Shown in pieces: positions 27,401-36,021 of a stretch of 64,000 nucleotides of DNA. Position numbers and translations under genes: made by a program. The stretch comes from Bugula neritina. Taxonomy: Eukaryota; Bryozoa; Gymnolaemata; Cheilostomatida; Bugulidae. Below the pieces are notes generated by a model. That model saw nothing but the letters and a program-made list of their open reading frames with translations. It did no database searches and had not been told where the DNA came from. Numbering within the stretch: the first letter of the stretch is position 1; every line of letters begins with the position of its first letter. The stretch spans positions 9,848,207-9,912,206 of the forward strand of contig OZ037767.1 in assembly GCA_964035545.1 (NCBI GenBank), written 5' to 3'.

Positions 27401-28030
27401 TTAATATCACGTTCTTGACTAGCCAAAAAAATCTTAAATCTTTCACTTGAAAATTAGAAAATTTCGAGTAAATATATACGCAGTCTATGTTGGGTGCAGC
27501 AGTGATTTTCACTTTCAAGTTTTCTATTAATTTCTCATTTTTACTATTTTGCCTGCTGCTAGCAAATTACTAAAAAGTATTTTGTCAAAGATTTTCCCAA
27601 AAGAACCTGCTATAACCAGTTATCGGTTCTATTTCAATTATAAATTTCTGAATCCAAAGCGTAAAGAAGGTGGAAGGAGTGATTAGTCATAGCCTATGGC
27701 CCTATGCCTTATAGTGACATTGTTTATTTTGTAGTCTAGTCTGACCTTAATTTAAGTTTCTTATTAACTTGTCTATACCACCAATTTTTTCTCTAAACTT
27801 TTTTTCAATTGCCCAAGAGGCGATGATAAAGCTCATAGTTATATAAGGATACATATGTCAAAGAGTCTTAATGAAGTAAGTGTGAGTTTTTTTATTTTCT
27901 AGGATTTGTTAGCTTTGACAATCCAAACAGTGCCACGCACGCTATTCAAGCCATGAACGGCTTCCAAATCGGGATGAAACGGTTGAAAGTACAGCATAAA
28001 CGGCCTAAAGAAGCTGGGAAGCCTTACTAA
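12494..28030 (+). CDS. CELF/Bruno-like RNA-binding protein (CELF3-6 type), complete, 11 exons
   Basis: Exons: 12494-12596, 13200-13391, 14830-14912, 17270-17318, 23713-23841, 24660-24736, 25520-25693, 26104-26236, 26494-26667, 27037-27258, 27903-28030. All ten junctions are GT-AG and in phase, giving 1464 nt, 487 aa plus stop. RRM1 is about residues 57-138 (RNP2 [11 protein letters not shown]1 GCAFLTY), RRM2 about 145-225 (KLFVGML, GCAFIKF), then a Pro/Ser/Gln-rich linker and RRM3 about 402-480 (LFIYHLP, GFVSFDN). The tail [19 protein letters not shown] is characteristic of CELF proteins; EEKDL in RRM1 points to the CELF3-6 branch. The family binds UGU/GU-rich RNA and controls alternative splicing, translation and mRNA decay in nucleus and cytoplasm. 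The start is the first in-frame ATG of exon 1 and is less certain than the rest. An internal promoter at about 22.0 kb predicts an RRM1-less isoform. Confidence 0.95.
14930..15085 (+). promoter_or_regulatory. UG-rich tract just downstream of CELF exon 3 donor
   Basis: Within 20 to 170 bases after the exon 3 donor, the sense strand is a run of tgtgtgcttatatg, tgtatgtgctt, tgtatgtatgtatg and gtgtgcgtgtgtgcg. CELF proteins are known to bind GU/UGU-rich intronic RNA, so this could be a site where the protein acts on its own transcript. The sequence is seen; the role is inference. Confidence 0.5.
16085..16236 (-). repeat. Dispersed ~150-bp repeat, right copy (inverted)
   Basis: Reverse complement of 11262-11412, in CELF intron 3. 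Together the two copies bracket CELF exons 1-3. Confidence 0.85.
17429..17636 (+). mobile_element. tRNA-derived SINE, copy C
   Basis: The only plus-strand copy. The head reads with an A-box-like ttagagcactggctt and a B box ggttcgaatct, followed by the family body (ggccattggtgaggttaaga) and a tail ending in cgtgagttttt. It sits 111 bases after CELF exon 4. Confidence 0.85.
21970..22187 (+). promoter_or_regulatory. Candidate internal CELF promoter and 5'UTR
   Basis: An inverted CCAAT box (attgg, 21970-21974) is followed by a TATA-like tataag at 22003-22008, placing a start site near 22033 and a ~155-nt leader before the ATG at 22188. Spacing of both boxes is normal for a core promoter. It lies within CELF intron 4, about 1.5 kb upstream of exon 5. 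Confidence 0.5.
22188..22242 (+). CDS. Alternative CELF first exon (18 codons)
   Basis: An ATG opens 18 codons ([18 protein letters not shown]) ending in one extra base at a strong donor (CAG/gtgagt). The phase is exactly that needed to splice to CELF exon 5 at 23713, which also accepts one base from exon 4. The product would begin directly at RRM2 and lack RRM1. It is too short to stand out as an open frame. A TATA/CCAAT-like promoter lies upstream. Transcript evidence is needed to exclude coincidence. Confidence 0.55.
22522..22726 (-). mobile_element. tRNA-derived SINE, copy D
   Basis: Minus-strand copy in CELF intron 4, 280 bases after the alternative first exon. On the plus strand it starts gtttacagtcactatc and ends in the head segment gtcagtgctttgaccactag. 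Confidence 0.8.
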
Positions 28031-28634
28031 GTAATCAGCTCTACTCCATACACACCATAGATGTTCTTGGATGCTAGAAATATAAAGGCTAAATCCATAT
28101 CGTTGTGCAACTGACCAATTAACATTAGAGTAGACGACTCTATTTGGCTGCAGTATTTATTGCTGAGTGAATCTTCTATTCCTAAAGAATGCATTTCTTT
28201 ATTGTTTACCATTTAAATTTAGAAGTTGGAAAAGTGAATCTCTATATTATACTTAAGATATATAATTTTTTTAATTTCTTTTCCTGCCAACTGAATCTCT
28301 AGAACCAAATTCCAATTTTGTAAAGTGTTTGTGTGTCCAGGCCGGTTCATATTTGCAATACTATCAGCTGAATGCAGCTGCAATTCCAACTAATTTACTA
28401 GATTTATCTAAAAGATACTACCATTCCATGCCATCACCACTAACAACCCTCTGTATATGTACAATTCTATTTATTTCTTATTTATTGATTTTATATAAAT
28501 TATTTAATTTCTAAGAATTATTCATATTATTTTACCTTCTTTTTTCCAGAAAATTAGTGGCAAAAACTTGCCATAATCTAAAGATATTTAATAGTAGAAA
28601 ATGTGATCATTTTATTAATGGTGTACATTATTAC

Positions 28635-28640
28635 AATAAA
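28635..28640 (+). terminator. Candidate CELF polyadenylation signal
   Basis: AATAAA about 600 bases after the CELF stop, followed within 20 bases by a T-rich tract. It is the best match on the sense strand before the convergent gene. Confidence 0.55.
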
Positions 28641-28842
28641 CTTTATTATCTATAATATATTATGTGTAAATCTCATTACAAAATCTCAAGCTGCTACTAG
28701 GAAAACTAAAAGTTAGTGCACATGCACTCCAGCTGCATGTAATTTTATCTTTTTCACAAAGCATGACCAATATAATCTTAAGTCTAAACAAATCAATTGT
28801 TACTCATGGAGTTGTTCTCCCCAAAAACGTAGCATATAACTA

Positions 28843-29005
28843 ATTGTTCTATAAGTAGCTCCGAGTTGGCGGTGACTGAAAGCAGTAGTTTGGGGCTCCG
28901 AGTTTAGAGTTGGGGTTTATTAAACCCCCCATCTCCAAAATGAAAAACTGCAAACTACTGCACTCAGTCACCCCCAACTCGGAGCTGCTTATACATAGAA
29001 CAATT
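28843..29005. mobile_element. Hairpin MITE-like element between convergent genes
   Basis: Two ~55-bp arms (28843-28897 and 28949-29005) are imperfect inverted complements: attgttctataagtagctcc pairs with ggagctgcttatacatagaa, and gagttggcggtgactga with tcagtcacccccaactc. It has no coding capacity and lies between the CELF and thioredoxin-like poly(A) regions. The superfamily is unknown. Confidence 0.75.
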
Positions 29006-29637
29006 CTCGTATAAGCGCTTACAATTTTCTGAGCAGCACTATATATTGAAATGCTGCTCCACAGAGATTGGTGTGGCGACTATCCTCTGTTAAAGGACAG
29101 AAGTGAACATCAGTTGTGTTACCCAGGTAAAAATGTTGTGTACACAGCAAACATGAACCATTATAACCAGTGGAATCAATATATAAAATTCATCAATAAT
29201 TCTATAGTAGCACTACCCAATGTATTTTAATGTGTTGTAATGGAAGCTGCAGGTTAACAAAATGGCCGAAAACAATTATTATAGCATAATATGGCTACAC
29301 GACACGATATTGTGGCTACCAAGAGGATTAACTTACACACTACACAACTTAGTGATGATTATGAGCTTTCAACACTTTAGGGATAACCATGAACCCGGTT
29401 TTCCACATTGCATTGACTTATGAGTATTTTAGTACAATGCATCTGATGACACCTGCCACCATATAGGATTACGCTGAAGACAAATATATTTATTAAGTAT
29501 AATACTCGTTATATTGATATTTAGTAGAGAGAGAAGGCAAAAGAAGCATCAGGTATTTAATAGAAAAGTTTCATAGCTTCATCTCTAACATCGTACTAAC
29601 AGTATTAAAGCAACAACATTTGAGAGATCATAACAGG

Positions 29638-29643
29638 TTTATT
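29638..29643 (-). terminator. Candidate polyadenylation signal of the thioredoxin-like gene
   Basis: AATAAA on the minus strand about 115 bases after the stop codon at 29759. About 1 kb separates it from the convergent CELF signal. Confidence 0.45.
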
Positions 29644-29758
29644 TACATTTTATGGCTAAAAGTTATAATTCAGTCATAAATAGAATGGAGTAGCATAAAA
29701 ACAAAGAAAAACACAGCAATACTTATAGTATTTCAGTACTAAGTAGAACATAACTGTG

Positions 29759-31992
29759 TTATTTGTCTTTTTTCTCTGCAGTATTTGCCATCTGTTGGCT
29801 TTCTTGACACACCAGAAAGAGAATCCCGGAGAACAACAGCGATGATACAGCTATGAGTATGATGAGTCCATATTCAGAGGTCTAGAAATGTCAGCAGAAA
29901 AGATTAGACAGTCAATGTATGTGTGAATACATGTAATACCGATTTAATAAAAAACTCACAGGTGTTTTTAAAGTCGCCCTCCCTGTAAGAAACCCTGAAA
30001 GACTTTCTTTTAAAATTACGCTGAGGTCTGTTTCTAATGTGACACAGGGGAAATTAGACTAAAAGCCCTTCCTAACATCGCCAATGGCCTTTACTGGGAT
30101 TCGAACCATCACCCTTGTGTTTACTAAGTCAGTGCTCTAACCCCTAAGGCCTAAACCACGACTGCTGGCACAGATTTACTAACATGAGCCTATAATTGTA
30201 CAATGCCTTCTGAAGGACAATCACAATTATAAGGAGCTGATTTGGCTGAACTGATAACTTGATGACAAAACATCCTTTTAAATACTACAAGTTACTAAGC
30301 AATGATAAGCTAGTATCAAATCGACAATAATTTATAGCAGCAGTACTAACAACACCATTACCGAGTGTTACAACCTCCCCCTACATGGAGGTCCAGTTTA
30401 GCTACCAGCAATAAAATAACTTAAAAGCTAGAAAAGAATATTTAACAGCAAAGATTACCATCTATATGTCTAGTATACACACCTTAAGCCAATTAGTCAG
30501 CTGTTCAACTTTTTCATCACTACAAGAAAAGAGTATCACCATAAAGTTAACAGCATAAAATTTGACACAAAATGAAAAATATGGATAATTTCAAATTATA
30601 TAAATTTCATTTGCCGTTATATGATATTTCAGATTGTATCGCAGTAAGTGACAGTTGCTATAAACTAAATGCAATGTATTTCACTGGGCTAGTTTCCCCA
30701 AAAAACTTCTCTTGGAATTTGAATTTAAAGAGGGTACATAACTCCAAGATTATAGCTGACGCACAGAGCATGAAAGATAAACAGATGCTAATGACATAGT
30801 ATAAAAAAAGAAAACCATTTGGCATTAACATTATAATATAAGTATAAACTTGTTTATAATAATGCAATTAACTTAATATACAGTTACTTAAATCATTTTA
30901 CAAGTTTTTGCTAATACAATTAATAAAGTGCATTTAGTTGATACAAGCATTAATTTGAGACTATTACTGCAGGCAAATGTTTAAAGTTACTACAAATGAA
31001 AGGGAAAATGAGTAGTAGCCCTAGGCATTTAAATTAGCGCACACAGCCACTACTTACAAAGGAGATAAAGGTGGCTTCACTATTTTATATTCAAAATTCT
31101 TGTACGAAACTTCAGCAAAATTGGCCAAAGCATGAACATCAAAAGCATCTCCCGTGTAGGTATACCGCTTTCCGTGTCTAAATCTACAATTTATATGGCA
31201 GGTAAAATTTATACTACTACCACGAAAAGAAGTAACATACAGAACTACTAGAGAGTATTAAGAAAACATGTATTAAACACTATAGAAAGATAGCAACAGC
31301 TACTGCAGCCATGTAACCACTCTGGTGTGAATTATAGAGCGAGACCAGTCCAATATAATAAATTCATAATTAAGAGCTTAGCTTTGGAATAAAATTTATA
31401 CTCACAATAGTATGGATTGGCATTCAGTCAAACTAAACCTTTCAGCTGTCTTTGGATTCAGCGTGATGTCCACTTCTCCAACTACTTTAGAGTATTTTAA
31501 TCTACAGTATAGAGGTTGATGATGGAAACAGCAAAATGAGCAGACAACTCTATATATACACATATAAAGATAATATATATATATATAAATAAATATATAT
31601 ATAAAGATAATATAAATATATAAATAAATATATATATAAAGATAATATAAATATATAAATAAATATATATATAAATATATATATTATTGAGGAAAAGAGC
31701 AATTTAATTATATAGATGTTGTTTTATTGTACTACTAATAGTTTCATGCCTCTTCGGCACTCCTCAGGCACAATATTGACAAATTTAAATTTTTACAATG
31801 TAAAAATTTAAATTTGTCAATATTGTGCCTGAGGAGTGCCGAAGAGGCATGAAACTATTAGTAGTACAATAAAACAACATCTATATAATTAAATTGCTCT
31901 TTTCCTCAATAATATAATTGCTCATTATTATACACATAATAATTTGAGCACTTTTTTATCGCTGTTTTTTAAAAATCTCACGATACAATTAT

Positions 31993-32030
<38 letters not shown>

Positions 32031-35000
32031 TGGATGCCAGGGCCTCCCACACTGCAGTCAGGTCTGAGCAGGTACTCTTATGGCTAAAAGTAACCACAAG
32101 TGAAATAATACATTCATATGTTTTAAAATCTCCGATGGAGCTAAACTCAACTGTGAATAAACCCACAAAACGCAGTTCACACATTTATTAAACCAACACT
32201 AGCTTTTGAATCTAGCAGTAACGTACTTTTATTTTAGAAACTATGAAAATACAAGTACAAATAATGTTATAAAAACTAAAGACCTTCCAGGTTGGTCTGT
32301 TCTCACACAATGTTACTAGAATGATATAACTCTAGAACGACAAGCTGATATATCATTTTATGTTATCATGATATAGTAGTATGCTCGCAACACAAATTAC
32401 AGCTCATAGTAACATCTTTATACACAAATCATAGCCAAGATAAAAGATGAAGGTAAAACCCTGCGACACAAATCATAGCCCGAGTTAAAGGTGAAGGTAA
32501 CAAACATACAACCAGATCATCCAGTCACCAGTGGTGGAGCCAGTAGAGGCCTGAGTGAGGTGTTCAAATGTTTCATCAGATAAATGCTCGACGTGGGACT
32601 TCAAGTTAGACGATATCCAGTGGCCAATATCTTCTCTGTTGAATCTCAAGTGTAGGTTATCTATCACATATCATATCATATCATATCATATGACATCATA
32701 TACAATATACATGTACAGCAAACAGCAACAAGAACTTAAGAGTAATAAGTAAATATTAAACACTGAGATATCAGGTATAATCAAGACAGCTTAGATGTAG
32801 TTCCTAAACATTATGCAACAGAGTAGTGGTTGAAGACTCTTCCTGGTTTGTTGTGTGTAAACTCAAGGCAGAGTTTTACGATTTCAGTTTTTCCCACACA
32901 AAATTAAAGAGAATAATCAATTAAACTCACTGAATGATTTCTCTATACAACAGTGATACTAATGCTGATAATAACACCTTCAGTGATTGTACTAACGACT
33001 GCGATAATTTTGTAATCATATCAAATAAATTAATGTTTATAAGCTGTCAAACTGATATAGCAAATACTTAAAGAATGTGTTTTAAAATGCAAAAGGTGTT
33101 AATGTGACAATTTGTGATCATATTAGGATATAATATTGCTTCCTATTAAACTTTAGTGTCTGAAGGTGGTGATTGAAGCGATACTTGCAGTCAAGAAATT
33201 GTGGAACTTCTCTCTAATTGCCAACAAAGAAGCCACCTTATAATGAAGTCAGAATGATTACAAACTATTCAGTCTAGTAGACTGCATAAACGCCCACAAA
33301 ATTAGATGAAAGTTCAGAGAAAGAGCAGAAATTTCATGAGCAAAAACTGGTCTGTAAATTCTAAAATCTGTTGGCATTGAACTTTAAAATCTGTTTTTGT
33401 TTTTTGCAGTTTTCAACGAATTTTAGTGCTGAGCGCTAAAAGCAAGCCTATTTATATTAATATTCATTTCATATTTATATAAGCAAGCCTACTTATAATA
33501 AAATATAATAACACCATGATACTATCTTGATAAGTTACATGTAACATATTTATATGTAAGTTTTACTCATAGTTGAAATTAATTGTATACTTCCACAGTT
33601 TTTCAACTCAAAAATTTAATGCCCTAAAGAAATTTTTCAAATAAAAATAAATTGAAAAATAGAATGCATACATACAAATGTTGTGAGTTGCTAGGAAAAA
33701 TTGAAAAACGCGCATTTATCATAACATTGTAGAAGATAATATATTAAATCTATGTAATACCTCCATCATAGACTATAGGTCTCCCGTTTCTGTATAGGAT
33801 GAGGTTAGGACAATGTTTCAAACTGTGGGATTTACCAAAATCTTTGTCTTTAAGAAATGCAGCAGCTAAACCTGAAATGTATCAACAAGCGAGGCTAATA
33901 TCAACTAACATATACCATTCTCTCTACATGCTAGTGTTTCTAGATAGTGTAGGTTGGCTGGCAAGATAAATCAAAGTATAACGCAATCTGTGTAGAGCAT
34001 CTGTTTTAGGGCAAAGTGAGGACAAAGTGTATAAATGTGCACTAATGGCGAATACTACTAATTAACTGAAGGTGAGTACTAACAGTTAACTGCAAGTGAG
34101 TACTAACAGTTAACTGCAGGTGAGTACTATGAGTTAACTGCAGGTGAGTACTATGAGTTAACTGAAGGTGAGTACCATGAGTTAACTGCAGGTGAGTACT
34201 ATGAGTTAACTAAAGGTGAGTACTAACAGTTAACTGCAAGTGAGTACTAACAGTTAACTGCAGGTGAGTACTATGAGTTAACTGCAGGTGAGTACTATGA
34301 GTTAACTGAAGGTGAGTACCATGAGTTAACTGCAGGTGAGTACTATGAGTTAACTGAAGGTGAGTACCATGAGTTAACTGCAGGTGAGTACTATTAGTTA
34401 CCTGTCACACCAAACTCCTCCTCACTGTGAGTAACCATCTCAAACACGACTTGTCTCATTCCCATACTCTCCACATGCTTTTCACATTTATCGTTACCAT
34501 CTAAAACATAAAATTGCTGTACTAACATATGGGCAATGCGTGTGGACAGATATTTTAGTATTTCACAGGAACATTCATTAGTTGACTATAGAGTTTACAT
34601 TTCATATGATGAGAATCACTAAAGTGAACAATTAGTATGCAACTTCAAAAAGGTGAAAACCATTAGCTTTACTACTTACATAGGAAATTTAGTTTCCATT
34701 TAAACAGTGAGCATAATATTGAGGCTTTAGAACATTCTAGTATTTTTTTATTATTATATAGTTATTACTCATGTTAAGTTTTACATATACAGAAAAGATG
34801 GAAAATGACATACAGAGCAGTTAGAGACTAGCTGAACTGCACCTGATCTAACACAGCCTTAGCATAGGAGACCAATAGTCTATCATAGCTAAAACAATGG
34901 CTACGTTTCATTGCATACTACTCACATGCAAGCACAATTATTGTTTTCACTTGATTTGCATCTTCTGCAGTAACTGCGTTCATTGTTTCTATCATCTCAG

Positions 35001-35094
35001 CTTTTGAAGTGAAGATGGGAATACCATTTTCATCTGTTTGGTATGCAACGCAATGCCATATCAAAGTGAGGAAAACTCCCAACCTGAGTTTCAT
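29759..35094 (-). CDS. ER-membrane thioredoxin-like protein with KKXX tail, 9 exons
   Basis: Minus-strand exons: 35094-34926, 34500-34402, 33871-33761, 32660-32510, 32083-32030, 31501-31406, 31183-31058, 30519-30483, 29881-29759. All junctions are in phase, giving 966 nt and 321 aa. It opens with a signal peptide ([18 protein letters not shown]). A first thioredoxin-like region contains [15 protein letters not shown] and [11 protein letters not shown]; a second contains [26 protein letters not shown] and [12 protein letters not shown]. One membrane segment ([20 protein letters not shown]) is followed by a short tail ending KKDK, a canonical KKXX ER-retrieval signal. Neither region has a CXXC pair, so classic disulphide exchange is unlikely; single cysteines remain at the expected positions. 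I recognise the fold and layout as a TMX/TXNDC-type protein but cannot name the orthologue. Partner and substrate are unknown. Confidence 0.85.
29948..30168 (-). mobile_element. tRNA-derived SINE, copy E
   Basis: Minus-strand copy in the last intron of the thioredoxin-like gene, same strand as that gene. The head is well kept: on the minus strand gttagagcactgactta then ggttcgaatcccagtaaagg. Confidence 0.85.
31560..31683. repeat. AT-rich repeat next to the ribozyme palindrome
   Basis: Copies of a unit near aaagataatataaatatata with TA runs. It borders the ribozyme-bearing palindrome on the left; another TA run borders the right side at about 31999-32026. Confidence 0.75.
31725..31775 (-). ncRNA. 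Hammerhead ribozyme fold, minus-strand copy of inverted pair
   Basis: Exact reverse complement of the fold at 31821-31871, so it has the same stems, core and predicted cleavage triplet. It lies on the sense strand of the host gene intron and would be present in its pre-mRNA. Confidence 0.75.
31821..31871 (+). ncRNA. Hammerhead ribozyme fold, plus-strand copy of inverted pair
   Basis: Stem I: TATTGTGC (31821-31828) pairs with GTACAATA (31864-31871), 8 bp with one G-U. Core CTGAGGA at 31829-31835 fits CUGANGA. Stem II: GTGCC/GGCAT (31836-31840 with 31846-31850), loop GAAGA. Core GAA at 31851-31853. Stem III: ACT/AGT (31854-31856 with 31860-31862), loop ATT. The A at 31863 is the base 5' of the predicted cut, after triplet GTA, which meets the NUH rule. 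Short stem III is typical of hammerheads in PLEs and related retroelements. Activity is not shown. Confidence 0.78.
32668..32695. repeat. Short tatca microsatellite
   Basis: About five copies of atcat next to the exon 4 acceptor of the thioredoxin-like gene (minus strand). Confidence 0.7.
34051..34400. repeat. 24-bp minisatellite in thioredoxin-like gene intron
   Basis: About fourteen copies of ggtgagtactatgagttaac plus tgca, with variants (ctaacagttaactgca, ctgaaggtgagtacc). It ends directly against the exon 2 donor (34401-34400 on the minus strand). Copy order shows repeated blocks, which suggests block duplication. Confidence 0.9.
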
Positions 35095-35521
35095 TAGTAT
35101 GCTAAAGAAAATAAAAGTTTGACATGCGTTCGATGTTTAAAGTACAAATTGTAATATAGCAATTAAAAACAACTTGATTGTCCAAGTAGCTATTATGAGT
35201 GTTAAGGTATTCTTTAATACCAAAGATTAAAGCAAGTAGTCAAGGAGGACTGAAACAAATTCAATCAAATTGAGAAAAGTATCACCGAAATTACTACTGA
35301 GTGACTTGAACCTTTTTTTATCTAGATCATGATTTGGTTAGCTTCTATGACTAATAAGTATAACTAACTGTTGATTGTATTTAGCAACCAATTCAGAGCT
35401 AGTCCTACACTTGTAGTTACAGTCATGACGACAATAAGGTGCTTAATTAATTATTATTATGACTAGAATAAACGATTTGAGTAATGATAAAATACTATCA
35501 ATTGTTGTTAAAAAGCCCAAC

Positions 35522-35601
35522 GCCCCTGTGGAGTGTGGTGTAATTGGTTAACGCGCCTGCTTGCAAGCCGGAGGTCTGTGGTTCGAGTCTCGGTGGGGGC
35601 A
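35522..35601 (+). repeat. tRNA-like segment, probably a SINE head or tRNA pseudogene
   Basis: GCCCCTG at 35522-35528 pairs with TGGGGGC near 35594-35600 as a 7-bp acceptor stem. The A-box region tggtgtaattggttaacgcg and B-box-like ggttcgagtct are present. The anticodon arm (cctgcttgcaagccgg) has an off-size loop and the T stem has two mismatches, so a working tRNA is unlikely. Confidence 0.55.
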
Positions 35602-35710
35602 ATTATTTTACAAGCTTTTTTTAGCCTTGTGTTGTGGAATTACTTTCAGGGAGTTGAGTGGCGAGTGACCTGGAGTTCCGGAGAACTATGTAATGTTGAG
35701 ATTATTTAGT

Positions 35711-35786
35711 AGCCATGTAGTGTGAGAGTCAGCAGCTAGCAGGCTAACTTGCAAGTTAGAAGATGTTCGATCCCTGGTGAGGGCAG
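35711..35786 (+). repeat. Second, degraded tRNA-like segment
   Basis: Aligns loosely with the segment 190 bases upstream: agcaggctaacttgcaagtt, then gttcgatccctggtgagggc. The two lie in the same orientation, as in a dimeric tRNA-related repeat. Confidence 0.45.
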
Positions 35787-35817
35787 AAGTTTTTACAATA
35801 AGACTGTCATAGTAATA

Positions 35818-36021
35818 AAAAACTCACGCAAGTTTATAGTCGCTATCCCTGTGAGAAACCCCTGATGGTAAGGGTTTTTGTTAGAACGGGCTAAGGACTT
35901 GTTTAAATGAAGCACAGGAGCAATTATGACTGGATGCTCTTCCTAACATCACCAATGGCCTTTGTCGGGGTTCGAACCCACAACTTCGTGTTCACAAAGC
36001 AAACGCTTTAACCCCTAGACC
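35818..36021 (-). mobile_element. tRNA-derived SINE, copy F, with 15-bp target duplication
   Basis: Full-length copy, minus orientation. It is flanked by a perfect direct repeat actgtcatagtaata at 35803-35817 and 36022-36036, the target-site duplication expected of LINE-driven retroposition. The 3' tail (aaaaactcacg on the plus strand) abuts the left duplication and the tRNA-like head (ttcgaacccacaacttcg on the plus strand) is on the right. This copy defines the family's ends. Confidence 0.92.

Larger units (their letters stand above)
31684..31912. repeat. Perfect or near-perfect palindrome, two PLE 3' ends tail to tail
   Basis: Arms 31684-31795 and 31801-31912 are reverse complements around the 5-bp spacer caatg. 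Each arm matches the 3' end of the Penelope-like element at 58549-58660 (aggaaaagagcaatttaatt, catgcctcttcggcactcct). It lies in the intron between exons 32083-32030 and 31501-31406. Confidence 0.9.

Noticed and set aside
34051-34400. CRISPR-like array
   Set aside because: Direct repeats adjoin without unique spacers; it is a eukaryotic minisatellite.
35522-35601. Functional tRNA gene
   Set aside because: T stem has two mismatches and the anticodon arm is off-size; only the acceptor stem and box-like motifs are good.
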